In this document: one piece after another, positions 8,561 to 16,179 of the stretch | How the letters are laid out: every line of letters begins with the position of its first letter | Position numbering within the stretch: position 1 is the first letter of the stretch | DNA from: Streptomyces sp. ITFR-16 | Lineage (GTDB): Bacteria > Actinomycetota > Actinomycetes > Streptomycetales > Streptomycetaceae | DNA: 64,000 nucleotides | Direction of reading: 5' to 3' | NCBI RefSeq assembly: GCF_031844705.1 | Contig: NZ_CP134609.1 | Span: forward strand, 558,001 to 622,000 | The notes under the pieces: model-generated | The model's input: only the letters and a program-made list of their open reading frames with translations | Told to the model about the DNA's origin: nothing | Databases searched by the model: none | Program-made: the position numbers and the translations under genes

Positions 8561-9613
8561 TCAGCGGCCCTGGAGCGCCTTCACGTTGTCACCGAAGGTC
8601 CAGTCCTTGGAGCCGTCCCAGTTCAGCGACCAGGTCATCAGCCCCTTGAGGCTGTCGCCGTAGTGGTTCCAGGCCTGCGAGACGAGGCCGGGCGCCATGT
8701 AGCCGCCGCCGGCGCCCGGCTGTGCGGGCAGCCCCGGGACCTGCTTGTCGTACGGCACCCTGATCGTGGTGCCCTGGATGACGAGTCCCTGGTCCAGGCA
8801 GTCCGTCTGCGCGGTGAAGCCCTCGACGGTGCCCGCACCGTACGAGTCGCCGGAGCAGCCGTACATGCTGCCGTTGTAGTACTGCATGTTCAGCCACCAG
8901 AGCCGGCCGTTGTCCGCGTACTTCTTCACGATCGGCAGGTAAGCGCCCCAGATCGAGCCGTACGTGACGCTGCCGCCGGTCACATAGGCCGTCTCCGGCG
9001 CCATCGTCAGGCCGAAGTTGGACGGCATCTGCGCGAGCACGCCGTCGATGATGCGGATCAGGTTGGACTGCGAGGCGGAGAGCTGGTTGATGTCGCCGCT
9101 GCCGCTGAGGCCGGTCTCGATGTCGATGTCGATTCCGTCGAAGTTGTACTTCTTCAGGATCGGCACCACCGTCTCGACGAAGCGGTCGGCGACGGCGGTG
9201 GAGCTGAGGTCGATCCCTGCGGTGGCACCGCCGATCGACATCAGGGTGGTCAGGCCGGACGCCTTCGCCTGGCACATCTCCGCCGGGGTCGGGACCTTCA
9301 CCGTGGAGTCCATCCCGTCCTCCCACAGGACGGTGCCGTCGGAGAGGATCACCGGGAAGGCGGCGTTGAGCACGTTGTAGCCGTGCTGGGTGATGCGGCT
9401 GTCGGTGACCGGGATCCAGCCCAGCGGCGGGTGCACACCGTTGGCCGCGCCGTCCCAGTTCTCCCAGTAGCCCTGGAGCACCTTGCCCGACGGCTTCGGC
9501 TTGACCGCGCAGGTGTCCTCCTGCGCGGATTTCGGCGTCGCCGCGACCAGCATCGGGACGATGCATGCCGCCGCGAGGCCGACCCCCAGCAGACGTGATG
9601 TGCGACCGAACAC
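8561..9613 (-). CDS. Secreted chitinase, glycoside hydrolase family 18
   Basis: A 350-residue secreted GH18 chitinase. The N-terminus (GRTSRLLGVGLAAACIVP and on) is a signal peptide ending near residue 30. The mature part starts with VLQGYWENWDG, the first barrel strand. The catalytic motif is FDGIDIDIE (DxxDxDxE), with the acid Glu present, and WLNMQYYNG and GLMTWSLNWD are the late barrel motifs. No chitin-binding or fibronectin module is attached, so this is a catalytic-domain-only enzyme. GTG at 9613 is chosen because GGAAGGGG sits about 8 nt upstream; the open frame continues further up without family sequence. Its promoter carries the paired TGGTCCAGACCT sites typical of Streptomyces chitinases, implying DasR/GlcNAc control. 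Confidence 0.93.
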   Translation of the reverse strand: MFGRTSRLLGVGLAAACIVPMLVAATPKSAQEDTCAVKPKPSGKVLQGYWENWDGAANGVHPPLGWIPVTDSRITQHGYNVLNAAFPVILSDGTVLWEDGMDSTVKVPTPAEMCQAKASGLTTLMSIGGATAGIDLSSTAVADRFVETVVPILKKYNFDGIDIDIETGLSGSGDINQLSASQSNLIRIIDGVLAQMPSNFGLTMAPETAYVTGGSVTYGSIWGAYLPIVKKYADNGRLWWLNMQYYNGSMYGCSGDSYGAGTVEGFTAQTDCLDQGLVIQGTTIRVPYDKQVPGLPAQPGAGGGYMAPGLVSQAWNHYGDSLKGLMTWSLNWDGSKDWTFGDNVKALQGR

Positions 9614-9676
9614 GGCGGCACCCCTTCCTGATTCGGCATGCCCCTGACAACTCGGGCCAGGACCACGAACGCGCCC

Positions 9677-9718
9677 AACGTAAAGTGGTCCAGACCTTCC
9701 GTCAATAGGTCTGGACCA
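9677..9718 (-). promoter_or_regulatory. Chitinase promoter with paired DasR-type operators
   Basis: On the minus strand TGGTCCAGACCT (9718-9707) lies just upstream of TTGACG (9705-9700). This is followed after 17 bp by TACGTT (9682-9677), a clear -35/-10 pair. An inverted copy of the same 12-mer (9697-9686) fills the spacer. The 12-mer is the known Streptomyces chitinase promoter repeat and matches the DasR consensus core TGGTCTAGACCA. Confidence 0.85.
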
Positions 9719-9738
9719 GAAGCGGAGCCCGTCGGTCC

Positions 9739-10335
9739 CTAGGGAGCGGGGCTCTCGCTGCGGGAACGCTCGCGCACCCGGTCCGGGTAGCGCTCGGTGA
9801 AGCGGACCGCCAGGACCAGCAGGACGACCGGAATGATCCAGTTCAGCCAGTCCGAGCCGGACGAGGTGTGGACCGCGATCAGGCCGAGCACCGCGGTGAT
9901 CGCGAAGACCACGCCCCAGACCAGCGTCAGCACCCGGTTGACCCGGCGGAAGACGGGCCTGCCCCACACCTCGCGGGGCGTGGACTCGCGCGCGTACTGC
10001 TCCGTGAACGGGACGAACGCGAGCGAGCCGAGCGCCACCACGGCGATCACCCCGCTGGAGAGCACCTGCGCGTACCGCTCCACCCAGTACAGGTCCTGCC
10101 GGTCCAGGAAGAGCGCCAGGAGGCTCAGCACGACGAAGAAGACGATGCCGGTGACCTCCAGCACCTTGTACGAACCCCGGCGCATGTCGGGCAGGTTGAG
10201 CACAACAGCGGCGACGAGGCCGGCCAGCGCGGCGTACTCCCAGGTGCTGGGGGAGGCGATGACGTCGAAGATGATCCACGGGGCGAACGCGAAGAGCAGA
10301 TTCCCGGTCCGCCGACCGGACTTGGCCTCGTTCAC
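9739..10335 (-). CDS. Small multi-pass membrane protein, unknown function
   Basis: A 198-residue protein with six predicted membrane segments: LLFAFAPWIIFDVI, YAALAGLVAAVVLNL, VTGIVFFVVLSLLALFL, SSGVIAVVALGSLAFV, TLVWGVVFAITAVLGLIAV and WIIPVVLLVLAVRF. No catalytic motif is visible and I do not recognise a characterised family. It resembles generic actinobacterial integral membrane proteins. GTG at 10335 is chosen because GGAGG lies 5-8 nt upstream; a start at 10368 would add an arginine-rich stretch lacking a ribosome site. It is divergent from the carotenoid oxygenase and lies upstream of the chitinase, with the chitinase promoter between them, so it is probably its own unit. Confidence 0.7.
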   Translation of the reverse strand: MNEAKSGRRTGNLLFAFAPWIIFDVIASPSTWEYAALAGLVAAVVLNLPDMRRGSYKVLEVTGIVFFVVLSLLALFLDRQDLYWVERYAQVLSSGVIAVVALGSLAFVPFTEQYARESTPREVWGRPVFRRVNRVLTLVWGVVFAITAVLGLIAVHTSSGSDWLNWIIPVVLLVLAVRFTERYPDRVRERSRSESPAP

Positions 10336-10432
10336 CGGACACCTCCGGGATGTGGCCCGGCACGGCACCCTGCCGCGTCTTCCATGGTGAAGCCCCCGCC
10401 CGGCCCCCGCATCTCCACCTCCGCGGCCCGCG

Positions 10433-10461
10433 TTGCAGCCGGTGCGGGCCGGAGTTTGAAT
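10433..10461 (+). promoter_or_regulatory. Candidate promoter of the carotenoid oxygenase gene
   Basis: TTGCAG (10433-10438), a 17-bp spacer and TTGAAT (10456-10461) lie about 30 bp upstream of the ATG at 10491. A GGGAGG ribosome site follows. Pattern match only. Confidence 0.4.
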
Positions 10462-10490
10462 GAAGGATCAGCACGGCAAGGGAGGCCACT

Positions 10491-11924
10491 ATGGCCACGC
10501 ATGCCTCGCGGACCTTCGACCCGGCCCGTGTCGTCCATCTCTCCGGCCGCTTCGCCCCGGTCACCGAGGAGGTCGACGAGGCGGACCTGCGGGTGACGGG
10601 CGAGCTGCCGGCTGAACTCGACGGACTGTTCCTGCGCAACGGCCCCAACCCCCGCTTCACCCCGATCGGTTCGTTCCTCTATCCGATCGACGGGGACGGC
10701 ATGCTGCACGGCGTGTGGATCTCCGGGGGCCGGGCCCGCTACCGCAACCGCTTCGTGCGGACACCCGCCGTGGTTGCCGAGGAGCGCGCGGGCCGGGCAC
10801 TGTGGGGCGGCATCGAGTCCATGATCATGCCTCAGGTGCCGGACGTGGAACCGGAACTGGCCGGCACGTTCCGCGATCTGCCGGACATCAACGTGGTGCG
10901 CCACGCCGGACGGCTGCTGGCGCTCGCCGAGTCCGACTGCCCGTTCCTGATGACACCGGAGCTGGAGACGGCCGGCAAGGAGACGTTCGGCGGGGCGCTG
11001 CCGGCCGGGATCACCGCCCACCCGAAGATCGACCCGGTCACCGGCGAGATGCTGGTCTTCTGCTACGGCCTGGAACCGCCCTACCTCACCTGGTCGGCCA
11101 TCGACCCCGACGGCACGGTGGCCCGCGGTCCGACCACCGTCGACGGGCTCGACGAGCCGATGATGATCCACGACATGGCGCTCACCGAACGGTTCCTGGT
11201 GATCGTGCTGGCACCGGTGTTCTTCGACATCGCCGCCGCGATGAGCGGGGGCTCCATGATCGACTGGCGGCCCGAGCGCGGCACCCGGGTGGCCCTGGTC
11301 TCCCGGGACGGCGGTCCGGTGCGCTGGGCGTCCGACGAGGCGTTCTGGCTGTGGCACACCGTCAACGCGTACGACACCGAGCCCGGCGGCGGCGATGTGG
11401 TGCTGGACTACGTGCAGTGGACGCGGCTCGCCCTGGGCACACCCGACGAGGGCGGGCAGCCGAACACGGCGGGGCTGGTCCGGGCGGTCATCGACCCCGT
11501 CGCGGGCACGATGAGCCGGACCGTGCTGGACGACGCGAGGATGGAACTCCCGCGCACGGACGACCGGTTGATCGGCCGTCACCACCGCCAGCTGGCCGTG
11601 GCGTCGGATTCGGGGAACCCGGATCTGCTGCCCGGCGAGTTCGACGAACTGCGCTGGTACGACGGCAGGGACACCTCGGGCACCTGCGTGGCGTGGCAGG
11701 CCGGGAACCTCTCGGTCGGCGAGCCCGTCTTCGCTCCCGTCCCGGGCACCGCTCCCGGCGAGGGCGGCTACTGGATGACGTACGCCACCGACCGCACCGA
11801 CTCCAGCAGTTGGCTGCTGGTCCTCCCGGCCGAGGACCCGGCCTCGGGCCCGGTGGCCCGGGTGCGGATCCCGGTACGGGTCCCGCTGGGGCTGCACGGG
11901 AACTGGCTGCCGACCCAGGAGTGA
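10491..11924 (+). CDS. Carotenoid oxygenase family protein (RPE65/lignostilbene dioxygenase type)
   Basis: A 477-residue non-haem iron dioxygenase that cleaves a carbon-carbon double bond of a carotenoid, apocarotenoid or stilbene. The FLRNGPNPRF motif near residue 45 and DGDGMLHGV just after it are family signatures. The four iron-binding His residues can be placed in ITAHPKIDP, MMIHDMAL, LWHTVNAYD and the C-terminal GLHGNWLPTQE. Length and propeller-repeat spacing are normal. No carotenoid biosynthetic genes are nearby, so the substrate is open. GGGAGG lies 5 nt upstream of the ATG. Its stop is 8 bp from the convergent lipoprotein gene. Confidence 0.9.
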   Translation: MATHASRTFDPARVVHLSGRFAPVTEEVDEADLRVTGELPAELDGLFLRNGPNPRFTPIGSFLYPIDGDGMLHGVWISGGRARYRNRFVRTPAVVAEERAGRALWGGIESMIMPQVPDVEPELAGTFRDLPDINVVRHAGRLLALAESDCPFLMTPELETAGKETFGGALPAGITAHPKIDPVTGEMLVFCYGLEPPYLTWSAIDPDGTVARGPTTVDGLDEPMMIHDMALTERFLVIVLAPVFFDIAAAMSGGSMIDWRPERGTRVALVSRDGGPVRWASDEAFWLWHTVNAYDTEPGGGDVVLDYVQWTRLALGTPDEGGQPNTAGLVRAVIDPVAGTMSRTVLDDARMELPRTDDRLIGRHHRQLAVASDSGNPDLLPGEFDELRWYDGRDTSGTCVAWQAGNLSVGEPVFAPVPGTAPGEGGYWMTYATDRTDSSSWLLVLPAEDPASGPVARVRIPVRVPLGLHGNWLPTQE

Positions 11925-11931
11925 ACGCCCC

Positions 11932-13152
11932 TCACCAGCCGGCGGGCTCGGCGATGTCCCCGGGGGCGTCCTGGTCCCCGTCCCGCCGGGGGAGCCGGAT
12001 GGAGGTCTGCGGTTCGTCGGTCATGAGCGGCACCAGGTCCTCCGGCGGCTCGTCCGGCTCCGTGGGCACCCCCGGCGGCTCGTCCGTCGGAAGCTCCGGG
12101 AACGGCTCCGGGTACCCGTCGGTGGGGTCGCCCGACGGGACGCCGGTCGGCGTGGGGCAGTCCCCGGCCCATTCGCCCGGCCCCTCGGTGACGGCCGCCG
12201 GCTCACCGGGCGGCGTGGGCGCCTCGGGGGTCGGGCAGTCCTCCGGTGACAGCGAGCGGGAGGGCGTGGGCTCGGACGGCCCGGGTGACCTCTTCGACGG
12301 CTTCGGCCTCGGTGAGGCGTCGGGCAGCGGCCGGGTGAGATCGGTGCCCGGGTCGTAGGGCGGGGGCACGGCAGGCGTCCGGTCGCCGGCGCCCTCGTCG
12401 CCGGACGGCCGCTGGATCCAGGTGCCGTGCTCCACATCGACGATCATCAGGTCCGACACGGGCCGCGCGGCGGGCTCGACCACCACGATCCGCCCGGGGT
12501 CGTACCCCGCCCAGCGCTCGCCCCGGTCGGCCGACGCGTCCCGCAGCCCGGCCGGCGGGGACAGCGGGTTGCCGCAGGCGCAGCGGACGCGCGGGAGGCC
12601 GTGGCTGTCGACCATCACAGCCGTGCCCGCCTGGAGGACGGACTGGAAGGAGGTGGCCGCCCCCGCCCGGAAGCCGTGGTTGCCGACCCGGGTGTCGGCG
12701 CTCAGCAGGACGGGCGTGAGGCCTCGCAGGAAGTCCGGGACCTTCGACTCGGCCACGCCCGCGGCCTGCGCGAAGGCCTTCTCCCTGGCCGGGTCCGCCG
12801 CGAGGAAGCGGATCTGTTCCTCGACGTCGCAGGAGGCGGCGGAGCGGGTGCCCGCGTAGAGGCCGGGGGTCGACCCGGGGAGGATGTGCAGGGTCCGGCC
12901 GCCCGGCGCGGTCGTCCGCCGCTCCCCCGGGCGCGAGGCGTCGGGGCCCGCCCCGGGTGTCTTCGCGGTCGAACCGGTGAAGGGGTCGGATCCCCGCCCG
13001 GCGGCCGGCTGGAGGACGACGTCCTCGGCGCCGGCCGCCCCCGTGGTGCCGCTGCCGCCGCCCGAGGTCTCCCGCGCACAGCCCGCGGCGAGCAGGATCC
13101 CGGCGGACAGCGCGGCGAACGCGGTGCGGCGCAGGCGTATGCGTGAGTGCAC
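11932..13152 (-). CDS. Secreted lipoprotein with proline-rich tail (DUF6777-like), function unknown
   Basis: A 406-residue exported lipoprotein. The signal peptide ends in the lipobox LLAAGC with Cys25. A globular region spans about residues 45-290 (EDVVLQPAAGRGSDPFTG and on) and holds two Cys-containing segments (SCDVEEQIRF, VRCACGNPLSPP). From about residue 300 the chain becomes Pro/Glu/Ser-rich and probably disordered, suiting a protein that spans the cell wall. It resembles Streptomyces lipoproteins I recall being labelled DUF6777, but I cannot confirm this. The GTG at 13152 has AAGGAG 8 nt upstream; a GTG 24 nt earlier would bury that site. It diverges from the YndJ operon, so the palindromes at 13277-13335 may affect both. 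Confidence 0.7.
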   Translation of the reverse strand: MHSRIRLRRTAFAALSAGILLAAGCARETSGGGSGTTGAAGAEDVVLQPAAGRGSDPFTGSTAKTPGAGPDASRPGERRTTAPGGRTLHILPGSTPGLYAGTRSAASCDVEEQIRFLAADPAREKAFAQAAGVAESKVPDFLRGLTPVLLSADTRVGNHGFRAGAATSFQSVLQAGTAVMVDSHGLPRVRCACGNPLSPPAGLRDASADRGERWAGYDPGRIVVVEPAARPVSDLMIVDVEHGTWIQRPSGDEGAGDRTPAVPPPYDPGTDLTRPLPDASPRPKPSKRSPGPSEPTPSRSLSPEDCPTPEAPTPPGEPAAVTEGPGEWAGDCPTPTGVPSGDPTDGYPEPFPELPTDEPPGVPTEPDEPPEDLVPLMTDEPQTSIRLPRRDGDQDAPGDIAEPAGW

Positions 13153-13276
13153 GAAGAGGTCTCCTTGCCTGGTCACCGGTGCCGGGTCGTCCTCTCATGT
13201 CTGCCCCACTTCACCGTCCCCCGCAAGCCGGAGGCCCCCGGCGGGCAGCCGTCCCCCGGGTCGGGCGGGCGGGCCG

Positions 13277-13335
13277 CTTGAACGCGTTCAAGAAAGCCCC
13301 TAGAGTCGGCATCGGCAGCACTTGAACGTGTTCAA
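13277..13335 (+). promoter_or_regulatory. Promoter of the yndJ operon with two TTGAAC-type palindromic operators
   Basis: Operator 1 is a 16-bp perfect palindrome, CTTGAACGCGTTCAAG (13277-13292). Operator 2 is TTGAACGTGTTCAA (13322-13335), 44 bp away centre to centre. The left arm of operator 1 is itself the -35 (TTGAAC, 13278-13283), followed after 17 bp by TAGAGT (13301-13306). Transcription would start near 13313, so operator 2 covers the early transcribed region. This is a strong steric-repression layout, probably for a TetR-family repressor encoded elsewhere. Confidence 0.75.
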
Positions 13336-13353
13336 CACAGTGGGGGGTGGGCC

Positions 13354-14208
13354 ATGTCGGTCCTGGTCGGTCTGATCGTGATGCTCGGCATGCTGGTGAT
13401 CGTGCCGGCCGGACTGCGGCTGGCGGACGCGCCGGAGCTGGACCACATACGGCGGTGGTGGCCCCTGTTCGCCGCACCCGGTGCCGTATCGCTCTGGCTG
13501 CCGCGCGGTACGCCCGCCACCGTCCTGGCCCTCTGCTACGGACTCGGGGCCGCGCTCCTGGCCCTGCACACGCTCCCCCGTATCGCCCGCCGCGACGGGC
13601 CGCTGCGGTCCGCCGCCACCGCGCCCGCCGAGATCGCCCTGCTCACCGCCCTGGCCACCCCGGCCGTCGCCGCCACCGCGCTGGTCGCCGAGCGCGCGGG
13701 CCGGCCGCTGTTCGGCTTCGGGCTCGGGATCCTGGCGCTGACCGTGCCGCACTTCCACTTCGCCGGATTCGCCGCTGCCCTGGTCTCGGGGCTGGTGAGC
13801 CGGGTGGCCGACAGCAGAGCGGGCCGGTTCGCCGCACTGAGCGTGCCGCTGGGCACCCTGCTCGTGCTGATCGGCTACTTCATCGGCGACTGGGCCGAAC
13901 TGGCCGGGGCAGTCGTGCTGACGGCAGGTATGTGGACCGTGGCACTGCTGACCTGGCGCACGGTGCGCCCCGCCCACCGCGACCGGACCACCCGGCTGCT
14001 GCTGGCCGTCTCGGCGGCCGTCCTGGCGCTGACCATGGTCCTCGCCCTGAGCTGGGCGCTGGGCGAGGCCACCGGGCTTCCGCACCCCGGCCTCCTGTGG
14101 ATGGCCGCCACCCACGGCGTGGGCAACGCGCTGGGCTTCGCGCTCTGCTCGGTCCTCGCCTGGCGGCGCCTGACCCACCGCACCGACAACCAAGGAAGGA
14201 CCCGATGA
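13354..14208 (+). CDS. YndJ-like integral membrane protein
   Basis: A 284-residue membrane protein with about nine hydrophobic helices and the family segment TVPHFHFAGFAAAL near residue 130. HTWMAATHG-like ATHGVGNALGF occurs near the C-terminus. Both motifs recall Bacillus YndJ, whose function is unknown. It opens an operon: its stop overlaps the start of the DUF1990 gene in an ATGA, and the lipase-maturation-factor gene follows. The promoter just upstream holds two palindromic operators, so expression is probably inducible. A G-rich ribosome site (GGGGGGTGGG) lies a few nt before the ATG. The conserved His residues might bind haem or metal, but that is a guess. Confidence 0.8.
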   Translation: MSVLVGLIVMLGMLVIVPAGLRLADAPELDHIRRWWPLFAAPGAVSLWLPRGTPATVLALCYGLGAALLALHTLPRIARRDGPLRSAATAPAEIALLTALATPAVAATALVAERAGRPLFGFGLGILALTVPHFHFAGFAAALVSGLVSRVADSRAGRFAALSVPLGTLLVLIGYFIGDWAELAGAVVLTAGMWTVALLTWRTVRPAHRDRTTRLLLAVSAAVLALTMVLALSWALGEATGLPHPGLLWMAATHGVGNALGFALCSVLAWRRLTHRTDNQGRTR

Positions 14209-14741
14209 GCACCCTCACCTACCCCGAGGTCGGCGCCACCCGGCTCGGCCCGCTCCCCGACGGCTACCACCACCTGCACCACCGCACCCGGATAGGGCAC
14301 GGCCGCGCCGACTTCGAGGCGGCCGGAGCCGCGATCACCGAGTTCCGGATGCACCGCCGCTCCGGAGCCCACGTCGAGGCGTCGGCACCCCGCGCCGAGG
14401 CCGGCACGTCCGTTCGGGTGGCGCTGGGCGTCGGACCGCTGCGGTTCACCGCGCCCTGCCGGGTCATCTGGGCCGAGTACGGCCCCGGGCGGATCGGGTT
14501 CGCCTACGGCACCCTGACCCGCCATCCCGAGTGCGGCGAGGAGTGCTTCGTGGCCGAACTCGCCGAGGACGGCACGGTGTCGTTCCGGGTGATGGCGTTC
14601 AGCAGGCCGCTGCGCTGGTACGCCCGGCTCGCCGGGCCACTCGTCCCGCCCGTCCAGCTCTGGTACGCGCGCCGGCTCGGCCGCACCCTGCGCCGGATCG
14701 TCGCGGAACAGCGCGCGGAACGCGAACGGCCGGGCCGGTGA
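14205..14741 (+). CDS. DUF1990 family protein
   Basis: A 178-residue soluble protein of the DUF1990 family. The opening TYPEVGATR and GYHHLHHRTRIGHG, and the middle VIWAEYGPGRIGFAYGTLTRHPECGEECF, are characteristic. The C-terminal FSRPLRWYARLAGPLVPPVQLWYARRLGRTLRR segment ends the domain. The biochemical role of the family is unknown; folds of this kind often bind lipids or small hydrophobic ligands. The ATG overlaps the yndJ stop codon and has AAGGAAGG 6-8 nt upstream, so the two are translationally coupled. Confidence 0.85.
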   Translation: MSTLTYPEVGATRLGPLPDGYHHLHHRTRIGHGRADFEAAGAAITEFRMHRRSGAHVEASAPRAEAGTSVRVALGVGPLRFTAPCRVIWAEYGPGRIGFAYGTLTRHPECGEECFVAELAEDGTVSFRVMAFSRPLRWYARLAGPLVPPVQLWYARRLGRTLRRIVAEQRAERERPGR

Positions 14742-14775
14742 GCCCGGGAGCCCCGGCGGGCCGATACTGGAGTCG

Positions 14776-16179
14776 ATGCAATGGTTCACCGCAGACGGGT
14801 ACTGGCTCGGCCGGCTGGTCTTCCAGAAGGCGCTGGCCGTCATCTATCTGTTCGCCTTCCTCACCGCCGCGCTCCAGTTCCGGGCGCTGATCGGCACACG
14901 CGGCATGCTGCCGGTCCCCGCGCTCCTGCGGCGCACGGACTGGCGCACCGCCCCCGGGCTCTTCCGCCTGCACTACTCCGACCGCTTCTTCGCGCTGGTC
15001 GCCTGGACGGGCTGCGCACTCGCCGTCGCCCTGCTCGCGGGCGTGGACAACCGCGTCCCGCTCGGGGCGGCGATGGCGCTGTGGGCCCTGCCCTGGGCGC
15101 TGTACCTGTCGATCGTGCAGGTCGGCGGTGTCTGGTACGGCTTCGGCTGGGAGTCGCTGCTGCTGGAGACCGGGTTCCTCGCGGTCTTCCTCGGCAACGC
15201 GGACACCGCGCCGCCGGTGCTCGTGCTGTGGCTGCTGCGCTGGGCTCTGTTCCGGGTCGAGTTCGGCGCCGGGCTCATCAAGATCCGGGGTGACGCGTGC
15301 TGGCGCAAGCTCACGTGTCTGTACTTCCACCACGAGACCCAGCCGATGCCGGGGCCGCTGAGCTGGTTCTTCCACCGGCTCCCCCGGCCGCTGCACCGGG
15401 CCGAGGCCGCGGCCAACCACGTGACCCAACTCCTCGTCCCGCTCCTGCTCTTCACCCCGCAGCCGGTGGCGGGCGCGGCGGCCGCCCTGATGATCGTCAC
15501 CCAGCTGTGGCTGGTGCTCTCGGGCAACTTCGCCTGGCTCAACTGGCTGACGATCGCGCTCGCCCTGCCCGCCCTGGACTGGTCCCTGGTCACCGAGGAG
15601 CGCGCCCGGCCCGGGGCGCCCGTCTGGTACGAGGCGGTGGTCCTCGCCGTCACCGCGCTGGTGCTGGTCCTCAGCTACCGCCCAGCCCGCAATCTGGTCT
15701 CCCGCCGGCAGGTGATGAACCGCTCCTTCGACCCGCTGCACCTGGTCAACACCTACGGCGCGTTCGGCAGCATCAGCCGGGTCCGGCTGGAGGTGGTGGT
15801 CGAGGGCACCGAGGAACGCCGCGTCCACCCGGGCACGGTGTGGAAGGAGTACGGCTTCCGGGGCAAGCCGGGCGATCCCCGGCGGCTGCCGCGCCAGTTC
15901 GCCCCGTACCATCTGCGGCTCGACTGGATGATGTGGTTCGCGGCGCTGTCGCCGGCGTACGCCCGCCCCTGGTTCGGCCCGTTCGTGGACCGGCTGCTGG
16001 CCAACGACCGCGACACCCTGCGGCTGCTGCGGCACAACCCGTTTCCCGACACCCCGCCCGCCCATGTCCGCGCCCGGGTGTTCCGCTACCGCTACACCAC
16101 CTGGCACGAACTGCGGACCACCGGACGCTGGTGGGACCGCACCTTCGTGCGTGACTTCCTGCGCCCGACGAAGGCGTAG
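14776..16179 (+). CDS. Lipase maturation factor family membrane protein
   Basis: A 467-residue protein related to vertebrate lipase maturation factors. It has about eight membrane helices in the first 300 residues (MQWFTADGYWLGRLVFQKA, WALPWALYLSIVQVG and others). A conserved soluble end follows: NTYGAFGSISRVRLEVVVEG, EYGFRGKPG, PYHLRLDWMMWFAAL. In bacteria the role is unknown; the vertebrate relative helps fold lipases in the ER. It begins 34 bp after DUF1990 and completes the three-gene operon. The grouping suggests a membrane- or lipid-related stress function. The stop abuts the stop of the convergent amt gene with no spacer. Confidence 0.9.
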   Translation: MQWFTADGYWLGRLVFQKALAVIYLFAFLTAALQFRALIGTRGMLPVPALLRRTDWRTAPGLFRLHYSDRFFALVAWTGCALAVALLAGVDNRVPLGAAMALWALPWALYLSIVQVGGVWYGFGWESLLLETGFLAVFLGNADTAPPVLVLWLLRWALFRVEFGAGLIKIRGDACWRKLTCLYFHHETQPMPGPLSWFFHRLPRPLHRAEAAANHVTQLLVPLLLFTPQPVAGAAAALMIVTQLWLVLSGNFAWLNWLTIALALPALDWSLVTEERARPGAPVWYEAVVLAVTALVLVLSYRPARNLVSRRQVMNRSFDPLHLVNTYGAFGSISRVRLEVVVEGTEERRVHPGTVWKEYGFRGKPGDPRRLPRQFAPYHLRLDWMMWFAALSPAYARPWFGPFVDRLLANDRDTLRLLRHNPFPDTPPAHVRARVFRYRYTTWHELRTTGRWWDRTFVRDFLRPTKA

